Shown: positions 18,056 through 26,183 of the stretch, in pieces
Position numbering within the stretch: position 1 is the first letter of the stretch
How the letters are laid out: each line of letters begins with the position of its first letter
Source of the DNA: Candidatus Heteroclostridium caecigallinarum
Lineage (GTDB): Bacteria > Bacillota > Clostridia > Christensenellales > CAG-314
Assembly (NCBI GenBank): GCA_904419725.1
Contig: CAJFSP010000004.1
Coordinates: forward strand, 1 to 64,000
Direction of reading: 5' to 3'
Length of the DNA stretch: 64,000 bases
Notes under the pieces: model-generated
Database searches by the model: none
The model's input: only the letters and a program-made list of their open reading frames with translations
Told to the model about the DNA's origin: nothing
Program-made: the position numbers and the translations under genes

Positions 18056-18790
18056 TTATTTTATTTCATCCGTGCCGTACCACAGCGGCATGCGGCGTTT
18101 GTGCGCCGTGCGGCTGCCGGCGGCGTCGACTTTGGCTTTTACGTCTTTGTCGGCTTCGCCCGTCAGGATGTATCTGTCGAGCTGGGCGTATGTCAGCCCC
18201 ATTTCTTCCTCGTCGGTCTGCCCGTCCCACAGACCCGCCGAAGGGGCCTTTGTGATGATTGACTCCGGCGCGCCGAGATATTTCAAAAATTCGAAAATCT
18301 CGCTCGCGGTCAGGTCGGCAATCGGGTTGAAATCGCAGGCGCCGTCGCCCCATTTGGTGAAATAGCCCATTGTGATTTCCGACCTGTTGCCCGTGCCCGC
18401 CACAAGTCTGTTTTCCTGCTGTGCCACGGCGTACAGCGTAATCATGCGCACGCGGGGGTTGACGTTGGCAAGGGCGAGTTCCGCCGTGACGCCGGGCAAA
18501 GCTTCGATAACGGCATTCTTTATCGGCGTGACGTCCACCACGCGGCACTCTATGCCGAATTTTTCCGCCAGAGCCTCGCCGTCGATTTTGTCCACCGTGT
18601 AGTTGCGGCCGCTCTGGCACGGCATGATGAGCCCCACGGTGTTGTCGCAGGCTTTTTTGCACAAGATGCCCACAAGCGCCGAGTCTTTGCCGCCGCTGTT
18701 GCCGAACACCACGCCGTTTGCCCCGGCGGCCGCCAAAGCGGCTTGTATCCATTTTACCCTGTTTTCCGTTTCGGTTTTCCAGTTTCTCAT
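18056..18790 (-). CDS. nadE: NAD(+) synthase, ammonia-dependent type
   Basis: The 244-residue protein has the ATP-pyrophosphatase P-loop GNSGGKDSA (about 29-37), the substrate region GTGNRSEITMGYFTKWGDG and the C-terminal HKRRMPLW typical of NadE. It makes NAD from deamido-NAD, ATP and ammonia. There is no N-terminal nitrilase-like glutaminase domain, so free ammonia is the expected nitrogen donor. The start at 18790 follows AAAGGAGCCGTT. It is a single-gene unit converging on the M28 peptidase. Confidence 0.95.
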   Translation of the reverse strand: MRNWKTETENRVKWIQAALAAAGANGVVFGNSGGKDSALVGILCKKACDNTVGLIMPCQSGRNYTVDKIDGEALAEKFGIECRVVDVTPIKNAVIEALPGVTAELALANVNPRVRMITLYAVAQQENRLVAGTGNRSEITMGYFTKWGDGACDFNPIADLTASEIFEFLKYLGAPESIITKAPSAGLWDGQTDEEEMGLTYAQLDRYILTGEADKDVKAKVDAAGSRTAHKRRMPLWYGTDEIK

Positions 18791-18850
18791 AACGGCTCCT
18801 TTTTATTATTTTACTATTTCCCGCCGCCGATGTAAAGCGGCAAAACGATA

Positions 18851-18879
18851 TTGACACGGAGGGGTTTATGGTGGATAAT
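18851..18879 (+). promoter_or_regulatory. Promoter of nrdG
   Basis: TTGACA (18851-18856), 17 nt, GATAAT (18874-18879). An in-frame ATG at 18868 lies inside the spacer, so translation must begin downstream at 18901. Confidence 0.75.
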
Positions 18880-18900
18880 ATCTGTTACGGAGGGCTTTTT

Positions 18901-19593
18901 ATGAAAATAGCCGGCATTCAGAAACTGTCGCTGGTGGACTATCCCGGCAAGACATGCTGCACGGTGTTTACGGCGGGGTGCGATTTGCGCTGCCCGTTTT
19001 GCCACAACGCCTCGCTGGTGACGCATATAGAAGACGACCCGCTTCCCGAGGCGGAAGTCATGGATTTTCTCAAAAGACGGGTGGGGCTGTTGCAGGCGGT
19101 TACCATAAGCGGCGGCGAACCGCTGCTGCAAAGCGGCGTGGAACAATTCGCCGCAAGCGTGAAAGAAATGGGGTATCTCGTCAAACTGGACACCAACGGC
19201 ACTTTCCCGGATAAACTCAAAGCGCTTGTCGGTAGCGGCGTAATAGACTTTGTGGCGATGGATATCAAAAACAGTAGGCGCAAATACGCCGTGACGTCGG
19301 GCGTGAAAAATCTCGACCTTAAACCCATTGAGGAAAGCGTGGAATTTCTCAAAAGCGGCGCCGTGCCGTATGAGTTCCGCACCACCGTTGTGCGGGAGTT
19401 TCACACGGCGGAGGATTTCGCAGAAATCGCGGAGTGGCTGGGGGACGTGCCGGCTTATTATTTGCAGCAGTTCGTCAACTCCGGCGACCTTATAGACGGC
19501 GGCGTGCGCGGATACGACGCGGCTGAGATGAAAACGCTGCTGGAAGAAGTGAAAAAGTATATACCGAACGCCCGTCTCAGAGGTGTGGCGTGA
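18901..19593 (+). CDS. nrdG: Anaerobic ribonucleotide reductase activating protein, radical SAM
   Basis: The 230-residue protein carries the radical SAM motif CDLRCPFC (about residues 27-34), the GGE motif (SGGEPLLQ) and an activase-type TIM barrel. It uses S-adenosylmethionine to generate the glycyl radical on NrdD, whose gene lies 0.9 kb downstream. Start 18901 is chosen because it follows ACGGAGGG and because the upstream ATG lies within the promoter. Its stop overlaps the start of the next gene by four bases. Other glycyl-radical activases look similar, but the neighbouring nrdD supports this call. Confidence 0.87.
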   Translation: MKIAGIQKLSLVDYPGKTCCTVFTAGCDLRCPFCHNASLVTHIEDDPLPEAEVMDFLKRRVGLLQAVTISGGEPLLQSGVEQFAASVKEMGYLVKLDTNGTFPDKLKALVGSGVIDFVAMDIKNSRRKYAVTSGVKNLDLKPIEESVEFLKSGAVPYEFRTTVVREFHTAEDFAEIAEWLGDVPAYYLQQFVNSGDLIDGGVRGYDAAEMKTLLEEVKKYIPNARLRGVA

Positions 19594-20231
19594 CGCGAAC
19601 CGCGGAAGAAAAAACGCCCAAAAGCCTTTACGGCTATGAACTTGCCTATCTCGGCGTGCTGGCGGTCGTAACGGCGTTTATAGGCTGGCTGGCGGAAAAT
19701 TTCGGATGTCTGGTCTTTGACGGGCGCATTGACAGCAGATATCACATACTTCCGCTTATTCCGCCTTACGCCCTTATTCCGGTGGCCGCCGCCGTCATAT
19801 TCGGCGACCCCGACAGGTGGACGTTTTTCGGCAGACGGGTGTTCAAAAAAGACACGGCGGCAAGTAAAATATTGTCCAACCTGTGCGTGCTGGTCATCTG
19901 CTGCGCCGTGGTATTTATCGGCGAGTTCTGCGCGGGCAATCTTTACGAAATACTCTTCGGCGAGGTGCTCTGGAATTATTCATCCCAGCCGCTGAGTTTC
20001 GGCAAATACAACGCCATTATACCCACCGTCGGCTACGGCGGCGGGGCGTGGCTGCTGATGAAGTTCGTCTACAAACCGCTGATGGACGTAATGCGGCGAA
20101 AACTGCGGTATAAAACCGCCGTGATTATCTGCGCGGCGGTTCTGCCGCTCATGCTGGCGGACGCCGCCGCCATGCTGATTCAGACGGCGACGGCGGGCGC
20201 GCCCATGTACTGGCGGCTGGATATTTTTTAA
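19590..20231 (+). CDS. Putative integral membrane protein (CmpB/PF06541-like)
   Basis: The 213-residue protein begins with GTG overlapping the nrdG stop. It has about five hydrophobic segments (near 18-40, 52-72, 95-118, 140-160 and 178-200). The first segment with GWLAEN and the following LPLIPPYALIPV region resemble the putative ABC-transporter permease family PF06541, which is widespread in Clostridia and has no settled function. Coupling to nrdG by overlap may only reflect genome compaction. Confidence 0.6.
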   Translation: MTRTAEEKTPKSLYGYELAYLGVLAVVTAFIGWLAENFGCLVFDGRIDSRYHILPLIPPYALIPVAAAVIFGDPDRWTFFGRRVFKKDTAASKILSNLCVLVICCAVVFIGEFCAGNLYEILFGEVLWNYSSQPLSFGKYNAIIPTVGYGGGAWLLMKFVYKPLMDVMRRKLRYKTAVIICAAVLPLMLADAAAMLIQTATAGAPMYWRLDIF

Positions 20232-20283
20232 CGGGCGGGCGAGAAAAATTTCCGCGCCGGCGGCACACAATATATAGTGATTC

Positions 20284-20310
20284 AAAAAAGACGGCTTTGC
20301 CGTCTTTTTT
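20284..20310 (+). terminator. Intrinsic terminator
   Basis: AAAAAAGACGGC pairs with GCCGTCTTTTTT around a 2-3 nt loop. It separates the nrdG unit from the nrdD promoter. Confidence 0.88.
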
Positions 20311-20387
20311 GCCCCGAAACGCGCGAAAACAGCCTCAAATGTGTGTTTTCGGCGTGAATCGGCGCCTGCGCTCGGATAATCAAACCG

Positions 20388-20428
20388 CAATATATTGATT
20401 GTTAAGAAAAAAATTTTACTATATCTTG
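20388..20428. promoter_or_regulatory. Pair of NrdR-box-like operators
   Basis: CAATATATTG (20388-20397) and CTATATCTTG (20419-20428, followed by TG) resemble the NrdR box consensus ACACWATATMTWGTGT. Their centres are 31 bp apart, the three-turn spacing known for NrdR box pairs. They lie just upstream of the -35 element of nrdD. The repressor NrdR is not encoded in the window. Confidence 0.68.
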
Positions 20429-20439
20429 TGATTTTGCTA

Positions 20440-20468
20440 TTGACAAGGCGATATATTAGTGATATCGT
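20440..20468 (+). promoter_or_regulatory. Promoter of nrdD
   Basis: TTGACA (20440-20445), 17 nt, TATCGT (20463-20468). The leader to ATG 20510 contains AAGGAGAGAGG. Confidence 0.7.
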
Positions 20469-20509
20469 TGAAAGGCAATCAAAATACGACAACAAGGAGA
20501 GAGGGAGAG

Positions 20510-22882
20510 ATGTACAGAGTAGTCAAAAGAGACGGTCAGAAAGTGGATTTCGACATAAGCAAAATCAGTCAGGCGATTACAAAGGCGTTTGAGGCGCAGA
20601 ATAAGGAATATCACCCGAGCGTGATAGACCTCATCGCGCTCAAAGTCACCGCCGATTTCGAAAATAAAATCAAAGACGGTTTCATCGCCGTGGAAGACAT
20701 TCAGGACAGCGTCGAGCAGGTGCTGATTCAGGCGGGTTATGCCGACATCGCCAAGGCGTATATACTTTACAGAAAAAACAGGGAAAAAATCCGCAACATG
20801 AAGTCCACCATTCTGGACTACAAAGAAATCGTGAACAGTTACGTCAAGGCGCAGGACTGGCGCGTAAAGGAAAACGCTACCGTTACTTATTCGGTGGGCG
20901 GTCTTATCCTGTCCAACAGCGGCGCAATCACCGCCAACTACTGGCTGTCGGAAATTTACGATGAGGAAATTGCCAACGCCCACCGCAACGCCGACATCCA
21001 CATCCACGACCTGTCCATGCTGACGGGCTACTGCGCGGGCTGGTCTCTCAAACAACTCATTCAGGAAGGTCTGGGCGGCATCCCGGGCAAAATCACTTCC
21101 GCCCCGGCGAAACATCTTGCCACGCTGTGCAACCAGATGGTCAACTTTTTGGGCATCATGCAAAACGAGTGGGCGGGCGCGCAGGCTTTCTCTTCCTTCG
21201 ACACATATCTCGCGCCGTTCGTCAAGACGGACAACCTTACTTACGAAGAAGTCAAAAAGTGCGTGGAATCCTTTATATACGGCGTGAACACTCCTAGCCG
21301 CTGGGGCACGCAGTCGCCTTTCTCCAACATCACGCTGGACTGGACCGTGCCAAACGACCTTGCCGAACTCAACGCGATTGTCGGCGGCAAAGAGATGGAC
21401 TTCAAGTACAAAGACTGCCAGAAAGAAATGGATATGGTCAACAAAGCCTTTATCGAAGTCATGATTGAAGGCGACGCCAACGGCAGGGGCTTCCAGTATC
21501 CTATCCCTACTTATTCCATCACCAAGGATTTCGACTGGTCGGAAACGGAAAACAACCGTCTGCTGTTTGAAATGACCGCCAAATACGGCACGCCTTATTT
21601 CTCCAACTATATCAACAGCGACATGCAGCCTAGCGACGTCAGGAGCATGTGCTGCCGTCTGCGTCTCGACCTCAGGGAACTGCGCAAAAAATCCGGCGGC
21701 TTCTTCGGCAGCGGCGAAAGTACCGGCTCGGTGGGCGTTGTCACCATCAATATGCCAAGGATAGCCTACCTCGCCAAGGACGAAGCCGACTTTTACAGAA
21801 GACTCGACAAACTCATGGATATCTCGGCGCGTTCGCTCAAAGTGAAACGCACCATCATCACCAAACTGCTGGACGAAGGGCTTTATCCTTACACCAAGAG
21901 ATATCTGGGCACCTTCAACAACCATTTCTCGACAATCGGGCTGGTGGGCATGAACGAAGCGGGGCTCAACGCCAAATGGCTGCGCAAAGACCTGACCCAC
22001 AAAGAAACGCAGGAATTTACCCGCAACGTGCTTAACCACATGAGGGAAAGACTCTCGGACTATCAGGAGCAGTACGGCGACCTGTATAACCTTGAAGCGA
22101 CGCCTGCCGAATCCACGGCTTACCGCCTCGCCAAACACGACGTGGCGAAGTACCCTGACATCATCACCGCGGCGGAGGGCAGCGGCACGCCTTATTACAC
22201 CAACAGCTCGCACCTGCCTGTAAGTTTCACCGACGACGTGTTTGCCGCGCTGGACATTCAGGACAAATTGCAGACGCTTTACACGTCGGGCACGGTGTTC
22301 CACACCTTCCTTGGCGAAAAACTGCCTGACTGGAGAGCGGCGGCAAACCTGGTCAGAACCATCGCCGAAAATTACGAACTGCCTTACTACACCATTTCGC
22401 CGACATACTCCGTCTGCAAAGACCACGGCTATCTCGCCGGCGAACAGTACACCTGCCCGATTTGCGGCGGCAAGACGGAAGTCAACAGCCGCATTACGGG
22501 GTATTACAGACCGGTGCAGAACTGGAACGACGGCAAAGCGCAGGAGTTTAAGGACAGAAAAGAATACAACGTCATGACAAGCAAACTGACGCACAAAAAG
22601 AACGCGGCGGCGAAAATCGACGTCAAAAACTTTGACATGAACGACGGCACCGCCAAACAGATTTTGCTGTTTACCGCAAAAAACTGCCCTAACTGCAAAC
22701 TCGCCAAAAACTTCTTGAATGAAGTCGGCATTAAATACAGAGATATAGACGCCGAAGAAAATGTCGCGCTTGCCGAAAAATACGGCGTGGAACTGGCGCC
22801 TACCATGGTGGTCGTGAGCGGCGACAAAACGCAAAAAGTCTCCAACGCTTCGGAAATAAGGAAGTTTGTGGAAAACAGATAA
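20510..22882 (+). CDS. nrdD: Anaerobic ribonucleoside-triphosphate reductase with C-terminal glutaredoxin-like domain
   Basis: The 790-residue class III reductase has an N-terminal ATP-cone (about 1-85), the glycyl radical barrel, a C-terminal zinc site (CPICGGK and an earlier Cys) and the glycyl radical loop RITGYYRPVQNW near residue 662. The last 75 residues form a thioredoxin/glutaredoxin-like domain with CPNC, an in-cis source of reducing power found in some clostridial NrdD. It reduces ribonucleotides for DNA synthesis without oxygen and is activated by NrdG. The start at 20510 follows AAGGAGAGAGG. The stop codon TAA (22880-22882) lies inside the left end of a hairpin repeat. NrdR-like boxes precede the promoter. 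Confidence 0.95.
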   Translation: MYRVVKRDGQKVDFDISKISQAITKAFEAQNKEYHPSVIDLIALKVTADFENKIKDGFIAVEDIQDSVEQVLIQAGYADIAKAYILYRKNREKIRNMKSTILDYKEIVNSYVKAQDWRVKENATVTYSVGGLILSNSGAITANYWLSEIYDEEIANAHRNADIHIHDLSMLTGYCAGWSLKQLIQEGLGGIPGKITSAPAKHLATLCNQMVNFLGIMQNEWAGAQAFSSFDTYLAPFVKTDNLTYEEVKKCVESFIYGVNTPSRWGTQSPFSNITLDWTVPNDLAELNAIVGGKEMDFKYKDCQKEMDMVNKAFIEVMIEGDANGRGFQYPIPTYSITKDFDWSETENNRLLFEMTAKYGTPYFSNYINSDMQPSDVRSMCCRLRLDLRELRKKSGGFFGSGESTGSVGVVTINMPRIAYLAKDEADFYRRLDKLMDISARSLKVKRTIITKLLDEGLYPYTKRYLGTFNNHFSTIGLVGMNEAGLNAKWLRKDLTHKETQEFTRNVLNHMRERLSDYQEQYGDLYNLEATPAESTAYRLAKHDVAKYPDIITAAEGSGTPYYTNSSHLPVSFTDDVFAALDIQDKLQTLYTSGTVFHTFLGEKLPDWRAAANLVRTIAENYELPYYTISPTYSVCKDHGYLAGEQYTCPICGGKTEVNSRITGYYRPVQNWNDGKAQEFKDRKEYNVMTSKLTHKKNAAAKIDVKNFDMNDGTAKQILLFTAKNCPNCKLAKNFLNEVGIKYRDIDAEENVALAEKYGVELAPTMVVVSGDKTQKVSNASEIRKFVENR

Positions 22883-23270
22883 GCGTCATGTCTTGCTCAC
22901 GCTTCGATATGTCGCTTGGCTGCGGCGTTTACAAAGTAGAACCAACCCCTTGTTTCGCCTGCGGCTCAACATTCCCCTTTGAAAGGGGAAGAGATAAGCG
23001 CCATATCTCCCTGGCGGTCGATATGCCGCTTGGCTGCGGCGGTTAATCTGTCGGACTAACCCCCTGTCGTGATATAAGCGTCATGTCTTGCTCACGCCGC
23101 GACATGCCGCTTGGCTAAGGCGGTTAATAAGCGACATATCTCGCTTGCGCTTCGATATGTCGCTTGTTCAAGGCGTTTAATAAGCGCCATATCTCGCTTA
23201 CGCGTCGATATGTCGCTTGTTCAAGGCGTTTAATCGGTAGAACCAACCCTCGGTCACGCCGACGGGGCTT
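22880..23270. repeat. Hairpin-repeat cluster 2 (about 5 core units)
   Basis: Five copies of the 54-nt core seen at 13.97 kb begin exactly at the nrdD stop codon, which reads as the TAA of the element's left end (ATAAGCG). One CCCCTTT/AAAGGGG linker, one truncated GTCGTG linker, and one truncated CACGCCG linker are interspersed. The cluster ends about 55 bases before the terminator of the converging cysteine desulfurase gene. No gene is supported here. Confidence 0.82.
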
Positions 23271-23323
23271 CCTTTGAAAAGGGGCTGGCGTCGGAGCGGG
23301 CAACGCGTTGAAAAATTAAAGAT

Positions 23324-23353
23324 AAAAAAACGCTCCCGAAAGGGAGCGTTTTT
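23324..23353 (-). terminator. Intrinsic terminator of the selD operon
   Basis: ACGCTCCC (23330-23337), loop GAAA, GGGAGCGT (23342-23349). On the minus strand the hairpin is followed by seven T. Confidence 0.88.
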
Positions 23354-23360
23354 GCCGCCG

Positions 23361-24500
23361 TCAGGCGGAAGTCATTTCTTTTATGGCGGTTACCGCCGCC
23401 GCCACGTCGTCCGCCGTGTTGAAAAAGCCGAAAGAGAAGCGCACCGTGCCTTGCGGAAAAGTGCCCAGCGCTTTGTGCGCCAGCGGGGCGCAGTGCAGGC
23501 CGCTTCTGACCTTGATGTCGTAGCGGCTGTCGAGAATATACGCCGCTTCGCCGTTGTCGATATTGACGAAGTCCACCGAGGTCACGGCGCATCTTTCGGG
23601 GTTTGCCGTGCCCGCCAGTCTTATGCCGTCCACGCCTTTCAGGGCGTCTTCAAACGCCGCGCGCAGGGCGTTTTCGTGCCGCCTGATATTGTCGATGCCG
23701 CGGGCTTTGAGAAAGGCGAGAGAGGCGTTCAGCGACGCTATGCCCGGCAGATTGAGCGTGCCCGCCTCGAACTTGTCGGGCAGCACGTCGGGCATAGAGG
23801 TCAGGTGCGAAAAACTGCCCGTGCCGCCGTGGATGAGCGGCTTCATGAGCCGCGCCGCGCGTTCGGACAGAACCATTCCGCCGATACCTTGCAGCGCCAT
23901 AAGCCCCTTGTGGCCGGCGAAACACAGCGCGTCGATATTGTCTCTGACGACGTCGATGTCGATGACGCCGCCGGTCTGGGCGCAGTCCACGATAAACAGC
24001 GCGCCGTTTTCACGGCACATTCTGCCGATTTCGCTTATGGGATTCACGCTGCCGCACACATTGGAGGCGTGGGTCAGCACCACGGCTTTCGGCCGCCGCG
24101 AAATTTTTTCTTCGGCGTCGGCGAGATTCATCACGCCGCCGTCGCAGTTTATATAGTCAACGGCGGCGCCGCTCGCGGCGAGAGAGGAGAGAGGGCGCAG
24201 CACGGCGTTGTGTTCCATGACGGAAGTAACCACGCCGTCACCGCTTTTAATAAGCCCGAAAACCGCCGTATTGATTGCCTGGGTGACGCCGCCCGTGAAA
24301 ACCACGTTTCTGCCGTCTTTCGCGCCGAAAAACTCAGCGAGAAGTTCCCTTGTGTCAAAGACTGTTTCTTCGGCGTGGAGAGCGGCGCCGTACGACGCCC
24401 TGTTGACATTGAAACAACTTGTTTCTATAAAGTTTTTTACATATTCCGCCACACCCGGCGCTTTTGGAAAAGAGGTGCTGGCGTTGTCGAGATAAATCAT
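23361..24500 (-). CDS. Class V aminotransferase, EF2568-type cysteine desulfurase homologue
   Basis: The 379-residue PLP enzyme has the start IYLDNASTSFPKAP, PLP lysine in CFAGHKGLMALQG and the catalytic-loop cysteine in RSGLHCAPLAHKALGTFP. It belongs to the aminotransferase group often encoded with selenium genes in Firmicutes. Such proteins mobilise sulfur or selenium from cysteine or selenocysteine. It is the last gene of the yedE-tusA-DUF3343-selD run, which suggests selenium delivery to SelD. Start 24500 follows AAGGAAATT; an upstream extension to 24533 lacks a ribosome site. A paralogue lies at 29358. Confidence 0.88.
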   Translation of the reverse strand: MIYLDNASTSFPKAPGVAEYVKNFIETSCFNVNRASYGAALHAEETVFDTRELLAEFFGAKDGRNVVFTGGVTQAINTAVFGLIKSGDGVVTSVMEHNAVLRPLSSLAASGAAVDYINCDGGVMNLADAEEKISRRPKAVVLTHASNVCGSVNPISEIGRMCRENGALFIVDCAQTGGVIDIDVVRDNIDALCFAGHKGLMALQGIGGMVLSERAARLMKPLIHGGTGSFSHLTSMPDVLPDKFEAGTLNLPGIASLNASLAFLKARGIDNIRRHENALRAAFEDALKGVDGIRLAGTANPERCAVTSVDFVNIDNGEAAYILDSRYDIKVRSGLHCAPLAHKALGTFPQGTVRFSFGFFNTADDVAAAVTAIKEMTSA

Positions 24501-24565
24501 AATTTCCTTGAAAGGCAAAAACAACGCGGACAAAATTTCGTCCGCGGTGCCTTTGTCACAGTGAT

Positions 24566-25594
24566 TCAGTAAACGATGATGTTGGCGTCTTTTCTGGGCT
24601 GCACTTCGCCCACCACGCAGGAAGGCATTTCCAGGTCGCCGAGAATTTTCATGAGTTCGGCGGCGTCTTCCTTAGGGACGCTGAGCAGCATGCCGCCCGA
24701 TGTCTGCGGGTCAAGCAAAATTTCCTGCATAGGGGCGGATACGTTTTCGAAGCGCACCTTGTCCGTCAGGAATTTGCGGTTCTTCTGGCCGCCGCCCGTG
24801 GTAAGAAATTCTTCCGCAAGCCTGTGCGCGCCCGGGATGTATTTCACGGCGCCGCTTTCCACCGCGATTGTGTATTCGTCGGTGGTCATTTCGTTCAGGT
24901 GACCCAAAAAGCCGAAGCCCGTTACGTCGGTGCCCGCGTGCAGACGGAATTTGCTGGCCGCCTCAAAGGCGTATTTGTTGAGCGTCTGCATGCTTTTCAG
25001 CGCCATCTGATAGTCTTCCTCGGCGACTTCGCCGTATTTATACGCCGCTGTGACCATGCCCACGCCGAGAGGCTTGGTGAGAATAATCACGTCGCCGATT
25101 TTGCAGGTGTTGTTGCGCATGTATTTGTCCGGATGCACGACGCCTGTTACCGAAAGGCCGTATTTAGTTTCCCTGTCGTTTATGGAGTGGCCGCCGCAGA
25201 GCACGCCGCCCGCTTCCTGAACCTTTTCGGCGCCGCCGCGGAGGATTTCCGCCAGCACCGCGGTGTCGTCTTCTTCAGGGAAGCAAACGATGTTGAGCGC
25301 CACTTTGACGCTGCCGCCCATGGCGTAAACGTCGCTGAGGGCGTTTGCCGCCGCGATTTTGCCGAATACATACGGGTCTTCCACCATAGGGGTGAAAAAG
25401 TCCAGCGTCTGTATGATGGCTATGTCGTCGCTGAGTTTGTAAACGGCTCCGTCGTCCGACGTGTCAAAACCCACAAGCAGGTCAGGGTCGTTGAAGACGG
25501 GAATTTTTTTGACCACTTCTTTGAGCATTCCCGGGGGCAGTTTTGCCATGCAGCCGCCGCAGGCGGGCAGTTTCATGATTTTTTTGATGTCCAT
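24566..25594 (-). CDS. selD: Selenide, water dikinase
   Basis: The 342-residue protein makes selenophosphate from selenide and ATP, the activated donor for selenocysteine and selenouridine. The N-terminal catalytic segment reads ACGGCMAKLPPG, where Cys15 and Lys18 correspond to the essential Cys and Lys of E. coli SelD, so this is a cysteine form, not a selenoprotein. The later DVTGFGFLGHL and DPQTSGGMLLS motifs are conserved. The ribosome site is AAGGAGTAGAT. It lies between the DUF3343 gene (27 bases upstream) and the desulfurase gene. Confidence 0.96.
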   Translation of the reverse strand: MDIKKIMKLPACGGCMAKLPPGMLKEVVKKIPVFNDPDLLVGFDTSDDGAVYKLSDDIAIIQTLDFFTPMVEDPYVFGKIAAANALSDVYAMGGSVKVALNIVCFPEEDDTAVLAEILRGGAEKVQEAGGVLCGGHSINDRETKYGLSVTGVVHPDKYMRNNTCKIGDVIILTKPLGVGMVTAAYKYGEVAEEDYQMALKSMQTLNKYAFEAASKFRLHAGTDVTGFGFLGHLNEMTTDEYTIAVESGAVKYIPGAHRLAEEFLTTGGGQKNRKFLTDKVRFENVSAPMQEILLDPQTSGGMLLSVPKEDAAELMKILGDLEMPSCVVGEVQPRKDANIIVY

Positions 25595-25621
25595 ATCTAC
25601 TCCTTTATATTATCTCCGTGC

Positions 25622-25864
25622 TTATACGTCCAGCGCGGTATAGTCGTCTTTTCCGTTGACCAGAAAGCAACCTTCCATATCTTCGTGTTCCGCTTCCGCC
25701 AGAAAGGCGACGTCTTCCGAGGAAAACTTCACGCATGTGCCGCAAGACGAAGATAGTTTGCGGGGAACAGGCATCTGCGCCGATTGTATCCCGCGTTTTT
25801 TACAGAATTTGTCAAATTTAAGCGCCCCGTAATGAGTGTAAAAAGTAGCCACGTATTCTTTCAT
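25622..25864 (-). CDS. DUF3343 protein, putative selenium/sulfur carrier
   Basis: The 80-residue protein belongs to DUF3343. The family's Cys motif appears as SSSCGTCVKF near residues 38-47, preceded by the VPRKLS region. The family is nearly always linked to selenium genes in Firmicutes and is proposed to carry reactive selenium or sulfur. One base separates it from the TusA-like gene upstream. A second, divergent DUF3343 protein is encoded at 31093. Confidence 0.85.
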   Translation of the reverse strand: MKEYVATFYTHYGALKFDKFCKKRGIQSAQMPVPRKLSSSCGTCVKFSSEDVAFLAEAEHEDMEGCFLVNGKDDYTALDV

Positions 25865-25865
25865 T

Positions 25866-26081
25866 TCAGCCTTTGGTAAGTTCCAGAGTATAGTTGTCTT
25901 CGTTGTCGCCTATGACGTTCACGGCGTAGCCGTTTGTTTCGGCGTACCGTTTGCAGTTGTTCAGGGCGTTCTGGCTGCTGAGCAGCAGAGTGATTTTGCC
26001 CTCGGTGTCCTGTTTGATTGCCTTTTTAAGCATCAAAAGCGGTTCCGGACAGGAAAGTCCGCGTGCGTCTACGTTTGTCAT
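25866..26081 (-). CDS. TusA-family sulfur/selenium carrier
   Basis: This 71-residue protein has the TusA/SirA fold signature DARGLSCPEPLLMLKKAI with the active Cys at about residue 11 in CPEP. In selenium clusters such proteins are thought to accept persulfide or perselenide from a desulfurase and hand it on. It is cotranscribed with the DUF3343 and selD genes and probably also has the promoter at 26130-26158. It lacks the C-terminal DsrE-like domain found in YedF at 30480. Confidence 0.87.
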   Translation of the reverse strand: MTNVDARGLSCPEPLLMLKKAIKQDTEGKITLLLSSQNALNNCKRYAETNGYAVNVIGDNEDNYTLELTKG

Positions 26082-26129
26082 AACATTTCTCCGTGTTCAA
26101 TCAAAAAATGAGACGCCTTCCGTAAATCG

Positions 26130-26158
26130 ATTATAACACCGCGCGCGGCATTTGTCGA
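26130..26158 (-). promoter_or_regulatory. Internal promoter for the tusA-selD genes
   Basis: Read on the minus strand: TCGACA, 17 nt, TATAAT. The predicted start gives a leader of about 40 bases with CGGAGAAATG-type ribosome site before ATG 26081. The GC-rich spacer contains CCGCGCGCGG. Confidence 0.6.
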
Positions 26159-26183
26159 CATACGGAGGGGTCAAAAATGCGAT

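Noticed and set aside
20456..22834. 792-codon minus-strand frame opposite nrdD
   Set aside because: A mirror frame of nrdD with no initiation signals.
24566..25594. SelD as a selenoprotein
   Set aside because: The catalytic position is encoded as Cys and no in-frame UGA is present. No other in-frame UGA within a recognised selenoprotein family was noticed in the window.
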